DNA of 64,000 nucleotides from Megalobrama amblycephala (GCF_018812025.1 NC_063066.1:4980382-5044381); one strand, 5' to 3'; shown: positions 36,487-49,379, numbered from the stretch's first letter. The notes: a model not told the origin generated them from the letters alone. A program made the numbers and translations.

Positions 36487-38400
36487 TATGGAAGCTTGTT
36501 TCCGCCATGAAATAAAAATATAAAAGGTAATTGTGACTTTTTATCTCACAATTTTTACTTTTTTTCTCAGAATCGCAAGATATAAACTCAGAATTGTGTT
36601 ATATAAAGTCAGAATTGTGAGATATAAAGTCAGAATTGCAAGTTATAGTCAGAATTGAGTGATATAAACACACAATTGCAAGTTATAAACTCAGAATTGC
36701 GATTTACAAAGTCAGAATTGTGTGATGTAAAGTCAGAATTGAGTGAAATAAACTCACAATTGCAAGTTATAAACTCAGAATTGTGATTTTTCATGCAATT
36801 CTGACTTTATAACTCACAATTCTGACTTTACAACTTGCAATTGTGAGTTATAAAGTCAGAATTGCGATTTACAAACTCACAATTGCAAGTTATAAACTCA
36901 GAATTGCAAGTTATAAAGTCAGAATTGTGTGATATAAAGTCAGAATTGTGTGATATAAAGTCAGATTTGCGAGTTATAGTCAGAATTGCGAGTTATAAAG
37001 TCAGAATTGTGAGTTATAAAGTCAGAATTGTGAGATATAAAGTCAGAATTGTGTGATATAAAGTAAGAATTGTGAGTTATAAAGTCAGAATTGTGTGATA
37101 TAAAGTCAGAATTGTGAGTTATAAAGTCAGAGTTGTGAGATATAAAGTCAGAATTGTGATTTTTCATGCAATTCTGACTTTATAACTCACAATTCTGACT
37201 TTATAACTTGCAATTGTGAGTTATAAAGTCAGAATTGCGATTTACAAACTCACAATTGCAAGTTATAAACTCAGAATTGCAAGTTATAAAGTCAGAATTG
37301 TGTGATATAAAGTCAGAATTGTGATATAAAGTCAGAATTGTGAGTTATAAAGTCAGAATTGCGAGATATAAACTCAGATTTGCGAGTTATAGTCAGAATT
37401 GCGAGTTATAAAGTCAGAATTGTGAGTTATAAAGTCAGAATTGTGAGTTATAAAGTCAGAATTGTGAGATATAAAGTCAGAATTGTGTGATATAAAGTCA
37501 GAATTGTGAGTTATAAAGTCAGAATTGTGAGATATAAAGTCAGAATTGCGAGTTATAAAGTCAGAGTTGTGTGATATAAAGTCAGAATTGTGATATAAAG
37601 TCAGAATTGTGAGTTATAAAGTCAGAATTGCGTGATATAAACTCAGATTTGCGAGTTATAGTCAGAATTGCGAGTTATAAAGTCAGAATTGTGAGTTATA
37701 AAGTCAGAATTGTGAGTTATAAAGTCAGAATTGTGAGATATAAAGTCAGAATTGTGTGATATAAAGTCAGAATTGTGAGTTATAAAGTCAGAATTGTGAG
37801 ATATAAAGTCAGAATTGCGAGTTATAAAGTCAGAGTTGTGTGACAAATTCAGAATTGCAAGTTATAAAGTCAGAATTGTGTGATATAAACTCAGAATTGC
37901 AAGTTATAAACTCAGAATTGCGTGATATAAACTTAGAATTGCGAGTTATAAAGTCAGAATTGCGAGATATAGTCAGAATTTCGAGATATAAAGTCAGAAT
38001 TGCGAGTTATAGTCAGAATTTCGAGATATAAAGTCAGAATTGCGAGTTATAGTCAGAATTGCGAGTTATAGTCAGAATTGCGAGATATAAAGTCAGAATT
38101 TCAAGATATAAAGTCAGAATTGCGAGATATAAAGTCAGAAATGCGAAATATAAAGTCAGAATTGCATGATATAAAGTCAGAATTGCGAGATATAGTCAGA
38201 ATTGCGAGATATAAAGTCAGAATTGCGAGTTATAGTCAGAATTGCGAGATATAAAGTCAGAAATGCGAGTTATAGTCAGAATTGCAAGATATAAAGTCAG
38301 AAATGCGAAATATAAAGTCAGAATTGCATGATATAAAGTCAGAATTGCGAGATATAGTCAGAATTTCGAGATATAAAGTCAGAATTATATATAACTTTCC
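36487..38400. repeat. 21-bp minisatellite with higher-order repeats
   Basis: It starts with the MITE terminus GGAAGCTTGTTTCCGCCATG (compare 57549). The unit is ATAAAGTCAGAATTGTGAGTT (21 bp), with 18-19-bp variants lacking AA. There are about 85-90 units over 1.85 kb. A block at 37374 recurs at 37645 (271-bp period), and one at 36784 recurs at 37157. Local inversions are present near 36790-36845 and 37165-37215. Confidence 0.93.
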
Positions 38401-38804
38401 TATAGTTTTTTTCACGATTATAAAGTTCAAATTCTTTCTCAACTATATGTTGTCGATTGTACTAGAAGTACAATATGCCTTTAATATCCTGCTGGAGCAG
38501 GAGCAAAGGTTGCATTTATAACTTCCTTGATGACTGATTCATTCCATCACAGTCTCATTAAAACGTCAGGTAGGGAATTACTGTGCAATAGAGCCTCATT
38601 GTGGATAAGTAGACCTGCAGTCAAGTGACAATATACAGCCACTTGGAATACTTGTCTACAATAGTAATCAAGATGATTACAATGTATTACACATGTTCTT
38701 ACTCTTATTACTTCTGAGATTTAATTCTTTGAAACTGCTGGATTCTCTGTGGTTCAGAAACATTTAATTAAGCAATAAGTTAAAAGTGGCCATTCTGTAT
38801 TGTT

Positions 38805-38868
<64 letters not shown>

Positions 38869-39420
38869 AAAATAACATTTTGCTATGGATTCTGCTGCAA
38901 ATGGTAAATGGTAACTGTCTCAATGTAGTGGATTTTAACATGACTGGAACACTGTATTTACCGATCAGGACCAAAGCCAGAAACCAGAGTTATCCATTTT
39001 ATAATTTCAGCAATTTAACTGCCCACTTAACAAAGTATTTAAATGTTAAATGAGCACCGCAAATGAATTGTCCCCGTTGATGAAACAAACACAATTTGTG
39101 TAGTCAAAATGGTGTGATTAACCCACACAATTAACCCGCAGGACCACCATTTTGTAGGCTATAGTGTGCTTAGTCATTGCTACCAGAATAATTTTCTCAT
39201 TATTGCAAAGCAGTACAGAGTCTGACACCAATTTACCTGATATAAAAGTTTTGGAAAGGCCATCAGTATGACCTTACTGAAGACCTAAAGTTAACTTTTT
39301 GAAATCATTATAAGTGAGACCTTAAAACACCTAGGACACTTAATATTTTATACCTTATCTAGATTATTTCTTACAAAAAAAAAAAAAAAAGGATGAGAAT
39401 AACATGTGAAATTGTTCATC
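38401..39420. other. No gene; (TA)n microsatellite at 38807-38864
   Basis: About 29 TA units; otherwise unassigned. A poly(A) tract lies near 39375. Confidence 0.7.
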
Positions 39421-39424
39421 TTAA

Positions 39425-39970
39425 AGGGTTAGTTCAACCAAAAATGAAAATTCTGTCATTATTACTCACCCTCATGTCGTTCAACACCTGTAAAGACTTT
39501 TGTTCATCTTCAGAACACAAATGAAGATATTTTTAATGAAATCTGGGAGCTTTCTGTCCCTCTATAGACAGCCTACTCAATTGACACTTTCAAGCCCAAG
39601 AAAGGTGGTAAAGACATCATTAAAATAATCCATGTGACTCCAGTGGTTTAACCTCAGTTTTATGAAGTGACTCAAGTGCTTTGTTTGCACAAAAAACATA
39701 ATTTACCACTTTATTTACAAAATATTAACCTTGTGCATTCACGAAACAATGACTGCATGCATCATGGTGCTCTCGTGAACGCACACTGGAGATTAATATT
39801 TTATAAATAAAATGGTAAATTGGCTGTCAATGGAAGCACAGAAAGCTCTCAGATTTCATTAAAAATATTTTAATTTGTGTTCTGAAGATGAATGAAGGTC
39901 TTACGGGTGTGGAACGACATGAGGGTGAGTAATTAATGACAGAAATTTCACTTTTTGGTGAACTAACACT
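39425..39970. mobile_element. TTAA-family MITE with intact TTAA flanks
   Basis: TTAA at 39421-39424 and 39971-39974. AGGGTTAGTTCAACC and GGTGAACTAACACT are the ends, with inverted halves. Confidence 0.85.
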
Positions 39971-39974
39971 TTAA

Positions 39975-41399
39975 ACACTTTTTTATATAATTTTTCTTTT
40001 TATATTCATCTCAAAAGAAAATACTTTGGGTTTCACATAAAGAAAATCTATGATAATTAAGTTTTTGATTCAGACTACATCGACTTATCCCCATCTGCGA
40101 GAGCCATTAATACTGTGATTTCCTCATAATTAATATGTTTGTGCAAAGTGCAGGCGTCGCATGCCCTCACTTCAAATCAATGTGTTACACCAAAAGTGCT
40201 GACAGATCTGGTGTCGGCTGTCCAGATCAAATCGGCCTTATTGAGGGGATGGATTGTGAGATTTGTCATCCCATTTTTTTCATGTCATATTCATTCTCAG
40301 AGGCAGAAAGCATGTTTGTCGTTGTACGGGGATCAAAGCCAGAGGCTTCTGGCTGCATTGATGTGTGTAAAGACTAAAGAGAGCCTCCAATCTGGCAGCT
40401 CAGACCACCTGTTAAGGTTATGGATTCATTTCACAGGATGTGACTTTTATGAGCCAGGGAGAGGCTTCATAAGACTGAATAATGATGTTTTACATCAAGC
40501 AGTCTAATGGACTGTGACAGTGAGTCATACAACAACATAAACAGTGAGTGACTGTAACTTTGACCAAGGGATCAGTAATTCAGCCACTAAAGTGCCACAG
40601 TTTGTCATTTTCTCTTTGATAAGACTGATAGCAACTTAACAAATCTGTGCACTGTGAAAAGTATTTTTTAGATGCTGTAGATAAAGCCCGTTCAATTTTT
40701 TGCATTTGTTGTATTCAAAATCCATCATCTATTATTATTGCCTGTATATTATCACTCTCTGCCAATCAAATGTATAAAGAACAGCATTTGTGTAAAGATC
40801 ATAGTTAACAGAAGCTAACAGATATGGACATTTGATTTCATTAAAAATGTAAGTCAACTGTTTTTCTGTTTTTTACAGAACAATCTTTATGTAAAAGACA
40901 AGACCAGATGCTTTCAAGAATTTCAGGAAGACAAAACAAGTTAGGATGTGTTATCCCAGAGTGGTCAACCAAATTTTCATTACTGGAACATGGACTACAG
41001 ATACCAGTAAATGGCAATAAATGTGATGACGATAATCTGTTTAACAGCTGCTCTAAATCCCAGAGCTCAACAACATCTTCACCCAGCTGATAATAGCTAA
41101 AACATCAAGACTTCTTCAGCCAATGACCACATTCTTGCCCAAAACTTAGCATGTGCAGATATGCATGGACGACTTTTCCAGGAAGAAATATTGACGTGGA
41201 AAGCTGCTGGATGACGACCACTCTAATAAAATCAATCTCTCATCCTCATATGAGATTGACTCTTGCCCTTCAACCGACTGAACTGTAGAAAGGAGTCCCA
41301 ATGTATATTTCAACATCTAGATAATTTTAACAACATCTGAGACAAAGACAAAAACACAACTGTGCTGCTTCTTCTGTTTGTTTAAGATTGACTTCCCTA
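39975..41399. other. Unassigned region with one candidate exon start
   Basis: TTTTTCTGTTTTTTACAG ends at 40878, a strong acceptor-like sequence, and is followed by a 60-codon frame (40908-41090, +) with a Ser/Thr-rich end. No donor, homology or promoter supports a gene. Confidence 0.25.
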
Positions 41400-42390
41400 A
41401 ACAACTTCTTCTTTTTTTTTTAAAAGTTAATTGCAAATTTACAAGACAAGGAAAATCCTAGCATCACAATCGTCAAAACAAAACAAAACAAAACAAAACA
41501 AAACAAAACAAAACAAAACAAAACAAAACAAAACAAAACAAAACAAAAACAAAAACAAAGCTAAAACAGAACAAAAACAGTAAAAAAAAGAACAAAAACC
41601 GTAAAACTAAACTAAAAACAGAACAAAAACAGTGAAACTAATCAAAAACAGAACAAAAACAATAAAACTAAACTAAAAAGAAAAAAAAAACAGTAGAACT
41701 AAACTAAAAACAGAACAAAAAACAGCAAAACTAAACTACAAAACAGAAAAAAACGGTAAAAAAATAAACTAAAAAAGAACAAAAACAGTAAAACAGAACA
41801 AAAACAGTAAAACTAAACTTTAAAAAAGTACAAAAACAGTAAAATTAAACAAAAAAAAACAGTAAAAGTATACTTTGAAAAAGTACAAAAACAGTAAAAC
41901 TAAACTTTGAAAAAGTACAAAAAACAGTAAAACTAAACTAAAAACAAAACAGTAAAATTAAACTAAAACAACAAAAACAGTAAAACTAAACTAAAAAAGA
42001 ACAAAAACAATAAAACTAAACTTTGAAAAAGTACAAAAACAGTAAAACTAAACTACAAACAAAACAGTAAAATTAAACAAACAACAAAAACAGTAAAACT
42101 AAACTAAAAACAAAACAAAAACAGTAAAATTAAACTAAAAAAGAACAAAAACAGTAAAACTTAACTAAACAAAAACAGCAAAACTAAACTAAAAAAAGAA
42201 CAAAAACGTTAAAACTAAACTTTAAAAAAGTACAAAAACAGTAAAACTAAACTAAAAACAAAACTAAACTAAAATAGTAAAACTAAACTAAAAAAGAACA
42301 AAAAAAGTAAAACTAAACTTTAAAAAAGTTTTAAACAGTAAAACTATACTAAAAAAGAACAAAAACAGTAAAACTAAACTAAAAAAAGCT
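41400..42390. repeat. A-rich minisatellite including (AAAAC)n
   Basis: (AAAAC)n at about 41476-41556, then about 830 bp of degenerate units of the form AACAGTAAAACTAAACT plus AAAAAAGAACAAA (about 25-33 bp). The strand is nearly free of G and T. Confidence 0.9.
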
Positions 42391-42640
42391 GCATGTAAAC
42401 AGGATCAGAAACTGGAAGATTCAAATTGCTCTTGCAAAGATTACAATTATGAACTGGTGCAACACTCACTCTTACAGCACTCTAACTTTATTAATTTAAA
42501 AACATGACGTTTCGGACGTCCAAGGCCTTCATCAGATGGAGAAAGACTGACTGACTCTAATTTTCAGCAGTTTATTTTATATAATTTCTCTCGGCGCTCT
42601 CACTCTCAGCAGCTGTTGCGCTCAAGCCAGTGCCAAGAGC

Positions 42641-42856
42641 ATGCCAGCTGGAGAACTCAGCGGTCACATGAGACTCTCGGTGCGAGTCCTCCTACTGCTG
42701 CTGGCCACGGACTTCTTCAGAGTGAGAGAGACAAGGGGACAGAACGGGAACTCGGATTTGCCCATATTGAACTGTGAGGTCCTAACACAGACAGACGGCG
42801 GGAAATCCCATTGGGAAGATGGGAGAGCTGGCCTTGAACTGGCCAAACAAAACTAG
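42641..42856 (+). CDS. Candidate first exon of an unknown secreted/membrane protein
   Basis: From the second ATG (42668) the frame begins MRLSVRVLLLLLATDFFRV, a plausible signal peptide, followed by a polar segment with one Cys and a stop at 42856. A donor-like TTCAGA|GTGAGA lies at about 42720, which would make it a short 5' exon. Upstream is TATATAATTTCTC then CTCTCACTCTCAG. I do not recognise the protein and see no following exon. A chance frame remains quite possible. Confidence 0.22.
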   Translation: MPAGELSGHMRLSVRVLLLLLATDFFRVRETRGQNGNSDLPILNCEVLTQTDGGKSHWEDGRAGLELAKQN

Positions 42857-43277
42857 TTCATCCGCTGGCCCTCAATGAGGAGATAAACAGAATAATTGGC
42901 AGAGGGGTGGTCACCTGGCATCTGCCATCATGAGCTCACCCAGACTGCCTGAACAGTCAATGGCTTCATCTTAAATTGCTCTAGAGGGAACAGGCCAGAT
43001 TATTGACCTCTGTGCCAGTCGAACAGAGGTCGCAGTGGGTCTCTGCTCTGCAGCACATTCAGTCATATATGCAGCAGTACATGTTCCTATTATCTTAATA
43101 TATTTGATAAAATATTACACACAATATTTAAAGATATCATATTATGTATGATTATATATTTATATATATATACCATATATTTCTGAATTTATATCTCTAA
43201 TTGAAATGTTTCAAACCCATTTTTGTTATATATCTTTAACTAACAATAAATGTCCTCAATGCATCCTACAGGAAGTG

Positions 43278-43507
43278 GCAAACACTTTAATAATAAGGTT
43301 TTATTAGTTAACATGAACTAACAATGAACAATACTTCTACAGCATTTAAAATCTCAACATTTACTAATAAATTTTTAAGATCAAAAGTTGTACCTTTTCT
43401 ATTAAGTAAAATTCACAAAGATTAATAAATGCTGTATTCTATATTAATTCATTATTAGTTCATGTTATTATCTAATGTAGCAAATGAGACATTATTGTAA
43501 AGTGCTA
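43278..43507. repeat. AACACTTTA-AATAAGG MITE
   Basis: The left AACACTTTAATAATAAGGTT and right ATTATTGTAAAGTGCT are inverted ends. GTTAACATGAACTAACAATG is internal. Same family as 55618. Confidence 0.7.
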
Positions 43508-43785
43508 TGCCGCATGATCAACACTACAGGCATCAGTAAGTATAAGCATTAGCAATAAATTTGATTAATTTTGTGATGTTTTGTGATTTCTTTGATTTAT
43601 CTCAAAACGTTTTATTTTATTTATTTTTAATTATTTTTAATTATTTATTTTTGGTCTAGGGGTATGATTCTCGCATATCCCGGACGAGCCCCCAATTGTT
43701 ATGTTTATTTATTTTAATTATTTCACAAACTTTTCAGACCCTTTGTTTTCACATGTTGCTATGTTGCAGGAAAAAAAACGTTTGG

Positions 43786-43958
43786 TTACACTTTATTTTA
43801 TGGTGTCCTTGTTACAGTGTAATTATACACTTAATTACTGAGTAATAAAAATTGACTACATTAACTTACTATAGGATTAGGATTTGGTTTACTGTTAATT
43901 GCATGTAATTATGCATAATTTACTGTTATTACTACAGTAAGTACTGTACATTCACATC
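43786..43958. repeat. Inserted GGTTACACTTTATTTTA element
   Basis: GGTTACACTTTATTTTATGG, then TGTCCTTGTTACAGTGTAAT, a common fish short repeat, interrupting the mariner relic. Confidence 0.55.
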
Positions 43959-44040
43959 AATCTACACTATAACCCATAATGACAAAGCAAATCCCAGATT
44001 TTTGATAACTTTGCAAATTTATTTTATAATATAAAACACC

Positions 44041-44876
44041 CCCATATCATCCAAGATGTTTATGTCTTTCTTTCTTCAGTTGAAAGGAAATTAAGGTTTT
44101 TGAGGAAAACATTCCAGAATTTTTCTCCATATAGTGGACTTCACTGGGGTTCAACGGATTGAAGGTCCAAATGTCAGTTTCAGTGCAGCTTCAAAGAGCT
44201 CTACATGATCCTAGACGAGGAATAAGAGTCTTATCTAGAGAAACCATTGGTCATTTTCTAAAAATAATAAAAATTATATACTTTTTAACCACAAATGCTC
44301 ATCTTGCACTCCCTCTGTGATGCTTCATGCATTACATAATAACGTTGGAAAGATCACGCGTGACACAGGCAGAAGTACCGCAGTAGGGCGAAAAAAATCC
44401 ATCTCATTTTCTCCTCCAACTTCAAAATCATCCAACATCATAGTTTTAATGTTTTTTTTTTTTTTTTGTAAAGGCCGTTTGACTTTGCATGTTTGCTTTG
44501 TGAACACTTGCTTGGTTCTTCTGTCTACATCATGCGTGACCTTTCCAACATGATTACGTAATGTGTAGCGCATCACAGAGCAGTGCAAGACAAGCATTTG
44601 TGGTTAAAAAAGTATATACATTTTTTATTTTTTAAGAAAATGACCAATCGTTTTGCTAGATAAGACCCTTATTCCTCATCTGGGATTGTGTAGAGCTCTT
44701 TGAAGCTGAACTGAAACTGACATTTGGACCTTCAACCCATTGAACCCTGTTGGAAGTCCATAATATGGAGTTTTCCTCAAAAACCTTTATTTCTTTTCGA
44801 CTGAATAAAGAAAGACATAAACATCTTGGATGGCATGGGGGTGAGTAAATTATCAGGAAATTTTAATTCTGAAATC
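44041..44876. repeat. Palindromic MITE inserted in the mariner relic
   Basis: The left CATCCAAGATGTTTATGTCT is mirrored by the right AGACATAAACATCTTGGATG. Further arms share ACTGACATTTGGACCTTCAA and AAATGACCAATGGTTT-like blocks. Confidence 0.8.
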
Positions 44877-44985
44877 CTTTAATAATCCTTTAATATTCAG
44901 CCCCTTTCCTCAGTACTTTCCACAGTTGATGCATCTTAAGCAGCAATAACTCAAGTCTATGCGAGAAGCTTCACACTCCTCAATA

Positions 44986-46080
44986 TGGGGATTTTCTGAT
45001 AGTGTAGGGTGTCAGTTTGAAATGAATGAAATTCAATCTGACACCCTCAGCTAATTCTCAATTGCTCACGGAGCGTAGCTAACTTTAGCTTTTTATTTCC
45101 ATTTCTGTCTAGTTTGGCATGCTGTTCATTTCTGTGCCATCGTATATTTTAAGTTGCTGAGTTTGAGCAGAGTATATTTATGAAAGTCTGACATATCCTT
45201 TCATAGAAACACTTCCTTAAATTGCAACACAAGCATATTCATACATTTTTTAAGTGACAGAGTTCAAAAGGTGACCCAGCAGGCCAGCAGTCTGCAGCAC
45301 TGCAATATACCGAGCAGTTTTTGTTACAAAGAGCCCCATAGACATTTTTTGCATAAAATACAAAAAGTAACAAGAAAATTACGTGCTTGTAATTTGAAGA
45401 GAAACTCTCCTAAGAAAATAAATGATGGTCTTGCTGTAAAGCCACAAAGCAAAGAGTCTAAAGCAGACGTCGGTGTTCTTCCAATTATGTAGATTCAGCA
45501 TTCAGCAGGAAATGAATAGATGCCAATAAACTTTCAGAGCTTTATGTCTATGCAAATGTATTTACAGCAATGCATACAGAATCCCACATCTTTACATTTA
45601 TTCCAAGAACTGTTGAATACTGAGTTGAGAACTACTGGAACTACTTTTCTCTTTACCTTTTTCATAGCTTATGTAATATTTCAAGAATGTTTCTTATTGA
45701 TTGGAGGAAATGAGGCACAGGGAAGAGCTTTCATATGAATAAACGTGGAATGAGCTTAAATGGAGATGGCAGATGCTTTCACTTATGCCCTGAGGTGGGA
45801 AATTTAAGCTGCTGAACTGATGACCGATAATTAATGGCACAATTACACTTCATTAAAGCGATGAGATTCACAGCAAATAAGAGTCCAATCAATACAGAGA
45901 CAGTTCTTTAGGAACACACTGTTTATTACAGCAATAAGGGCTCATTTTTCATTGTCATATTAGTCATGATCAGGGGTGGAGTGAGGGGGTTGCTTGTGGG
46001 GCTCCAGCCATGAATGTTTTATCAAAAGCCCCAAACCTTTTAGGTTTCTTAACAGTTCAATACTGCTTTTCTGCAGTATC
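44986..46080. other. No gene recognised
   Basis: Apparently unique; short frames at 45271-45738 have no recognisable domain. Confidence 0.5.
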
Positions 46081-46343
46081 ACACTGCAAAAAATGCTGTT
46101 CTTACTTAGATTTTTTGTCTTGTTTCCAGTCCAAATATCTAACAATTCTTAGATCAAGAAGCATTTTCTTGCCAAGTAAAAATTATTTTCTTGTTTTTAG
46201 GAAAAATAAGTCAAAATTAAGTGAGTTTTTCCTTAAAACAAGCAAAATAATCTGCCGGTGGGGTAAGCAAAATAATCTTATATCAAACCAAAAATAAGAT
46301 ATATAATCTTGTTTTCAGTTTGGATTAAGATTATTTTGCTTAC
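46081..46343. repeat. Dispersed AAGCAAAATAATCT repeat
   Basis: ACTGCAAAAAATGCTGTTCT, then CTTGTTTCCAGTCCAAATAT and CTGCCGGTGGGGTAAGCAAA, an abundant teleost element by recall. Confidence 0.6.
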
Positions 46344-47225
46344 ATTGAAAATGTCCCCATACCTAGATTTGGGCTAAGCCCTGAATGTTTACAATGTCCC
46401 TGGTTATGATTGTGGACAAACAAATTCTATAACTCTGTGATTTTGTGTACTACAGCTGTTGTCATACAAATTATTGTTGACACTTTTTATGATGCATGTA
46501 GGTATTTAGGTGTAATGCTGCAGTGTAATACATTATATTTGATTCATAATATAAAAAATGGCCTACAAGGTTAAAATCATTGAGTCATTCATTCAACCTG
46601 TTCGGTGAAAAGCGATGATTCATTCATGAATTAAATACCACAATACAAAGGGGATATGGTTAGTTCTGCTTTGATTTCATTTGGAAATATTTACATTAGC
46701 AGAAAAAAATGCACAGAACTGGTAATACTGAGTCCAAAATGTCTATTACTCCATATTAGCCTAACTATTAGCACTTTGGCTTGTGTGATATTCCTTAAAT
46801 ATATGTGGTTAGAATTATTTATTTTCAGGAACATTGAACTGATTGAAAAACACAATATGTTGTGATAGTTTCATCCTTACATCCACTGTTATACAATATT
46901 TCACGAGTTCACACTTATAAATAAGTCAGAGTAAATGCATATTTGGTGTGCTCTCCAAAGAGAGGGCTCTGAGCACGGTATTTGGCCTGAACCCAGAGTA
47001 ATCCCTCCTATTCCTGGCTGTGATAGGAACCAGCCAAGAGTGAGGAGTCGGTGGTGGAGGGATGCTGAAAACTGTCAAGGAACACAGGTGAGTCGACTGT
47101 GTAGCCTATAGGCCTATATAGACCTACTCTCATGCTGATATAGGATTGGACGTGTTAATTGCTGATGACATATTGATTGGATATATCCTATACACGTGCG
47201 CCTCCCGAACTTTGCTAATGAAACA
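46344..47225. other. No gene recognised
   Basis: Unassigned; no supported exon. Confidence 0.5.
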
Positions 47226-47726
47226 TTGGCTGCATCCGAAAACTTAGGCAGTTGCCTCGCTGCCCTATCAGGCAATGACTTTGTTAGCATTTGCGCATGA
47301 AGGCACCTCATGAAATTGATTTCGGACAGACTTCTGCGGCAGTGTAACGGTTTAATTATCTACAGCAAAATAGCTTTGGTGATAACTAATCAAATATAAA
47401 AGTACTAGTAATTTCTCATTAGAAATGACATGAAAAGTGTGAAAACAAGGTCAAAAACATTCATTTACACACAAACTGACCACCAACCACAACTTTCAGA
47501 CGCCATCTTTACTAACTCAACTGTCACAGAATGGAAAGCATGGGATTGTAGGATATCAAAGACAACGAAGGATACATCTATGCTGCCTTCAAAAATCGAT
47601 CAGATGAAGGTATCTCAGGAGACAGGAAAAGCGAAGCTAATTTGGATTAGGACTTGCCTTGATGCCTTCCTACCTTGGCATGTGTCCTCCGAAGGCAGCA
47701 TTTTCCAGTTTTCAGATGCAGCCATC
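47226..47726. repeat. MITE with GGCTGCATCCGAAAA ends
   Basis: The left TTGGCTGCATCCGAAAACT and right AGTTTTCAGATGCAGCCA are inverted. The subterminal GGCAGTTGCCTCGCTGCC is mirrored loosely by CCTTCCTACCTTGGCATG. The 116-codon frame 47430-47780 mostly lies inside. Confidence 0.75.
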
Positions 47727-48898
47727 ATGTTGATATGCAGCATTCCAGACGAGGTTGGAGGTGGGAATATCCCAAATTAAATGTCCCACTTTAGAACTTG
47801 GTGAGCTCCAGGCAATCAGACGTCACGTTCACATGTTGACCACATGATGCCGCCACAACACAACGAGAGAATGTCGTGTTTTTGTGTAAACTATGGCAAA
47901 AACAGAATAAAAACAACATAAAATCGCTGATGAAAAGCAAAAACAAAGGTATTATTACATAAACTTAATGTCTAATAATATTACGGTTTGTTTTTACGTT
48001 TATGCTCATTGGAAGCAGGACTTGCCGCCATCTTGGAAGTGACGTGAAATGGCGTCTCGCTGAGGTATGTGTTGATCGATGTACACCGATTTCACAGGTC
48101 GAATGTCCGACATTGAATGGCTCAAGAACGAGGTGGGAAAACCAAAGATGTTCACTGTATACCAAGAGCAGGGACACATTTGTGTGCAATTTGTTTTGAG
48201 ATTTCAATGGAACAAATAGGGTCGCCGCAACGGTTAGCTATAGATTAAGCGCTTATCTGTGCACGAGCCACCGCCATTGATAACAGCGGGAACGAGCACT
48301 CAGCGTGATTTCAAAAACAGTGGTGGGGACAATATCACCTCAGGCAAAAAGTGGTGGGGACATGTCCCACCTGTAAAAATATATGCATGCTTTAAAGTAG
48401 GCTAAGTGTTGCCAAAAATATTTACATAATTGCTAAATAATTATGTTACAAATTAAATTACAATAAAAAATGCTTATCTGTAGTGCCTTGAATTTTAACA
48501 CAGGTTGTGTATTTTCATAGGCTTCGTCCTTTGTCAAAATCCCGATGAAAGAACAGACAGCTGCTGTCTCCTGTGCCATCCTCACACCTGCGAATGTCAT
48601 TGAGATGCTCCATGTCCTTTGAGACATCCTTTCTCTCTGGCTGCTTTGGAGATGTGACAAAAATAAAATATTTTTGACAGGACAGACAAACTGGCCATTG
48701 AATCTAAAGGCATCATAAACTGCAGATGTGCTGCCATGCGCATTTCTCACGCCAAACTTTCAGAGCACCCATATAAAAAATTACCTGTCAACAGCTGCAT
48801 AAAACACTGGACTTTTAGTACATTTTCATCTGTGTTATACCATAAATCTGGGAGTTGGAGGTTTCTCAGCACTTATATGTCAGTATTTTCAAAGTTAA
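47727..48898. other. No gene recognised
   Basis: Contains a GTGGTGGGGACA repeat pair (48322 and 48350) and a 105-codon minus frame (48750-48433) with no domain I recognise, about 3 kb downstream of slc26a2. Confidence 0.45.
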
Positions 48899-48935
48899 GG
48901 CAATAGTTCACCCAAAGATAAAAATGTTTGACATC

Positions 48936-49020
<85 letters not shown>

Positions 49021-49379
49021 GGTTTGTTTGGCTATCAAAGTGAGGACATTCCATAGGCGTAAAGGTTTTTATACTGTACAAACTGTATATTCTCTCCCCC
49101 TACACTACCCCATTTATCCCCATACTATTGTTTAGTATGTTTTTAAAGCTATTTTAAATTTCCCATTTCATGTTTATGTCGAAATACCAGTGTAATACCC
49201 ATGTCATTATACAAATTTGTGTCCTCATAAATCACAAAAACATGCACACACACACACACACAAACAATATTTTATCAATATTATATCTTCCACAAAAGAG
49301 TGAAAGTCATACAGGTTTGGAATGGCATGAGAGTGAGTAAATGATGAAAGAATGATCATTTTAGGTGAACTATATCCCT
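48899..49379. mobile_element. TTAA-family MITE carrying a (TA)n(CA)n tract
   Basis: TTAA at 48895-48898 and 49380-49383. The left end is GGCAATAGTTCACCC and the right AGGTGAACTATATCCCT. (TA)n then (CA)n occupies 48939-49020. Confidence 0.75.

Larger units (their letters stand above)
43738..44985. pseudogene. Mariner-type relic split by two insertions
   Basis: Pieces 43738-43785 (TTCAGACCCTTTGTTTTCAC), 43959-44040 (AACCCATAATGACAAAGCAA) and 44890-44985 (CAGCCCCTTTCCTCAGTACT, GCATCTTAAGCAGCAATAAC) are typical of fish Tc1/mariner remnants in order. No transposase frame survives. Confidence 0.5.

Noticed and set aside
36487..38400. CRISPR-like appearance of regularly repeated short units
   Set aside because: No unique spacers; the units are contiguous and the genome is vertebrate.
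36862..38442. Several open frames with a repeated 7-residue HNSDFIT-type unit
   Set aside because: A 21-bp unit is divisible by three, so tandem DNA automatically gives open repeated peptides on both strands.
47430..47780. 116-codon plus-strand frame
   Set aside because: Mostly within a MITE with GGCTGCATCCGAAAA ends; no domain recognised.
48433..48750. 105-codon minus-strand frame downstream of slc26a2
   Set aside because: No recognised domain, no splice or polyadenylation support, and the adjacent sequence is repeat-like.
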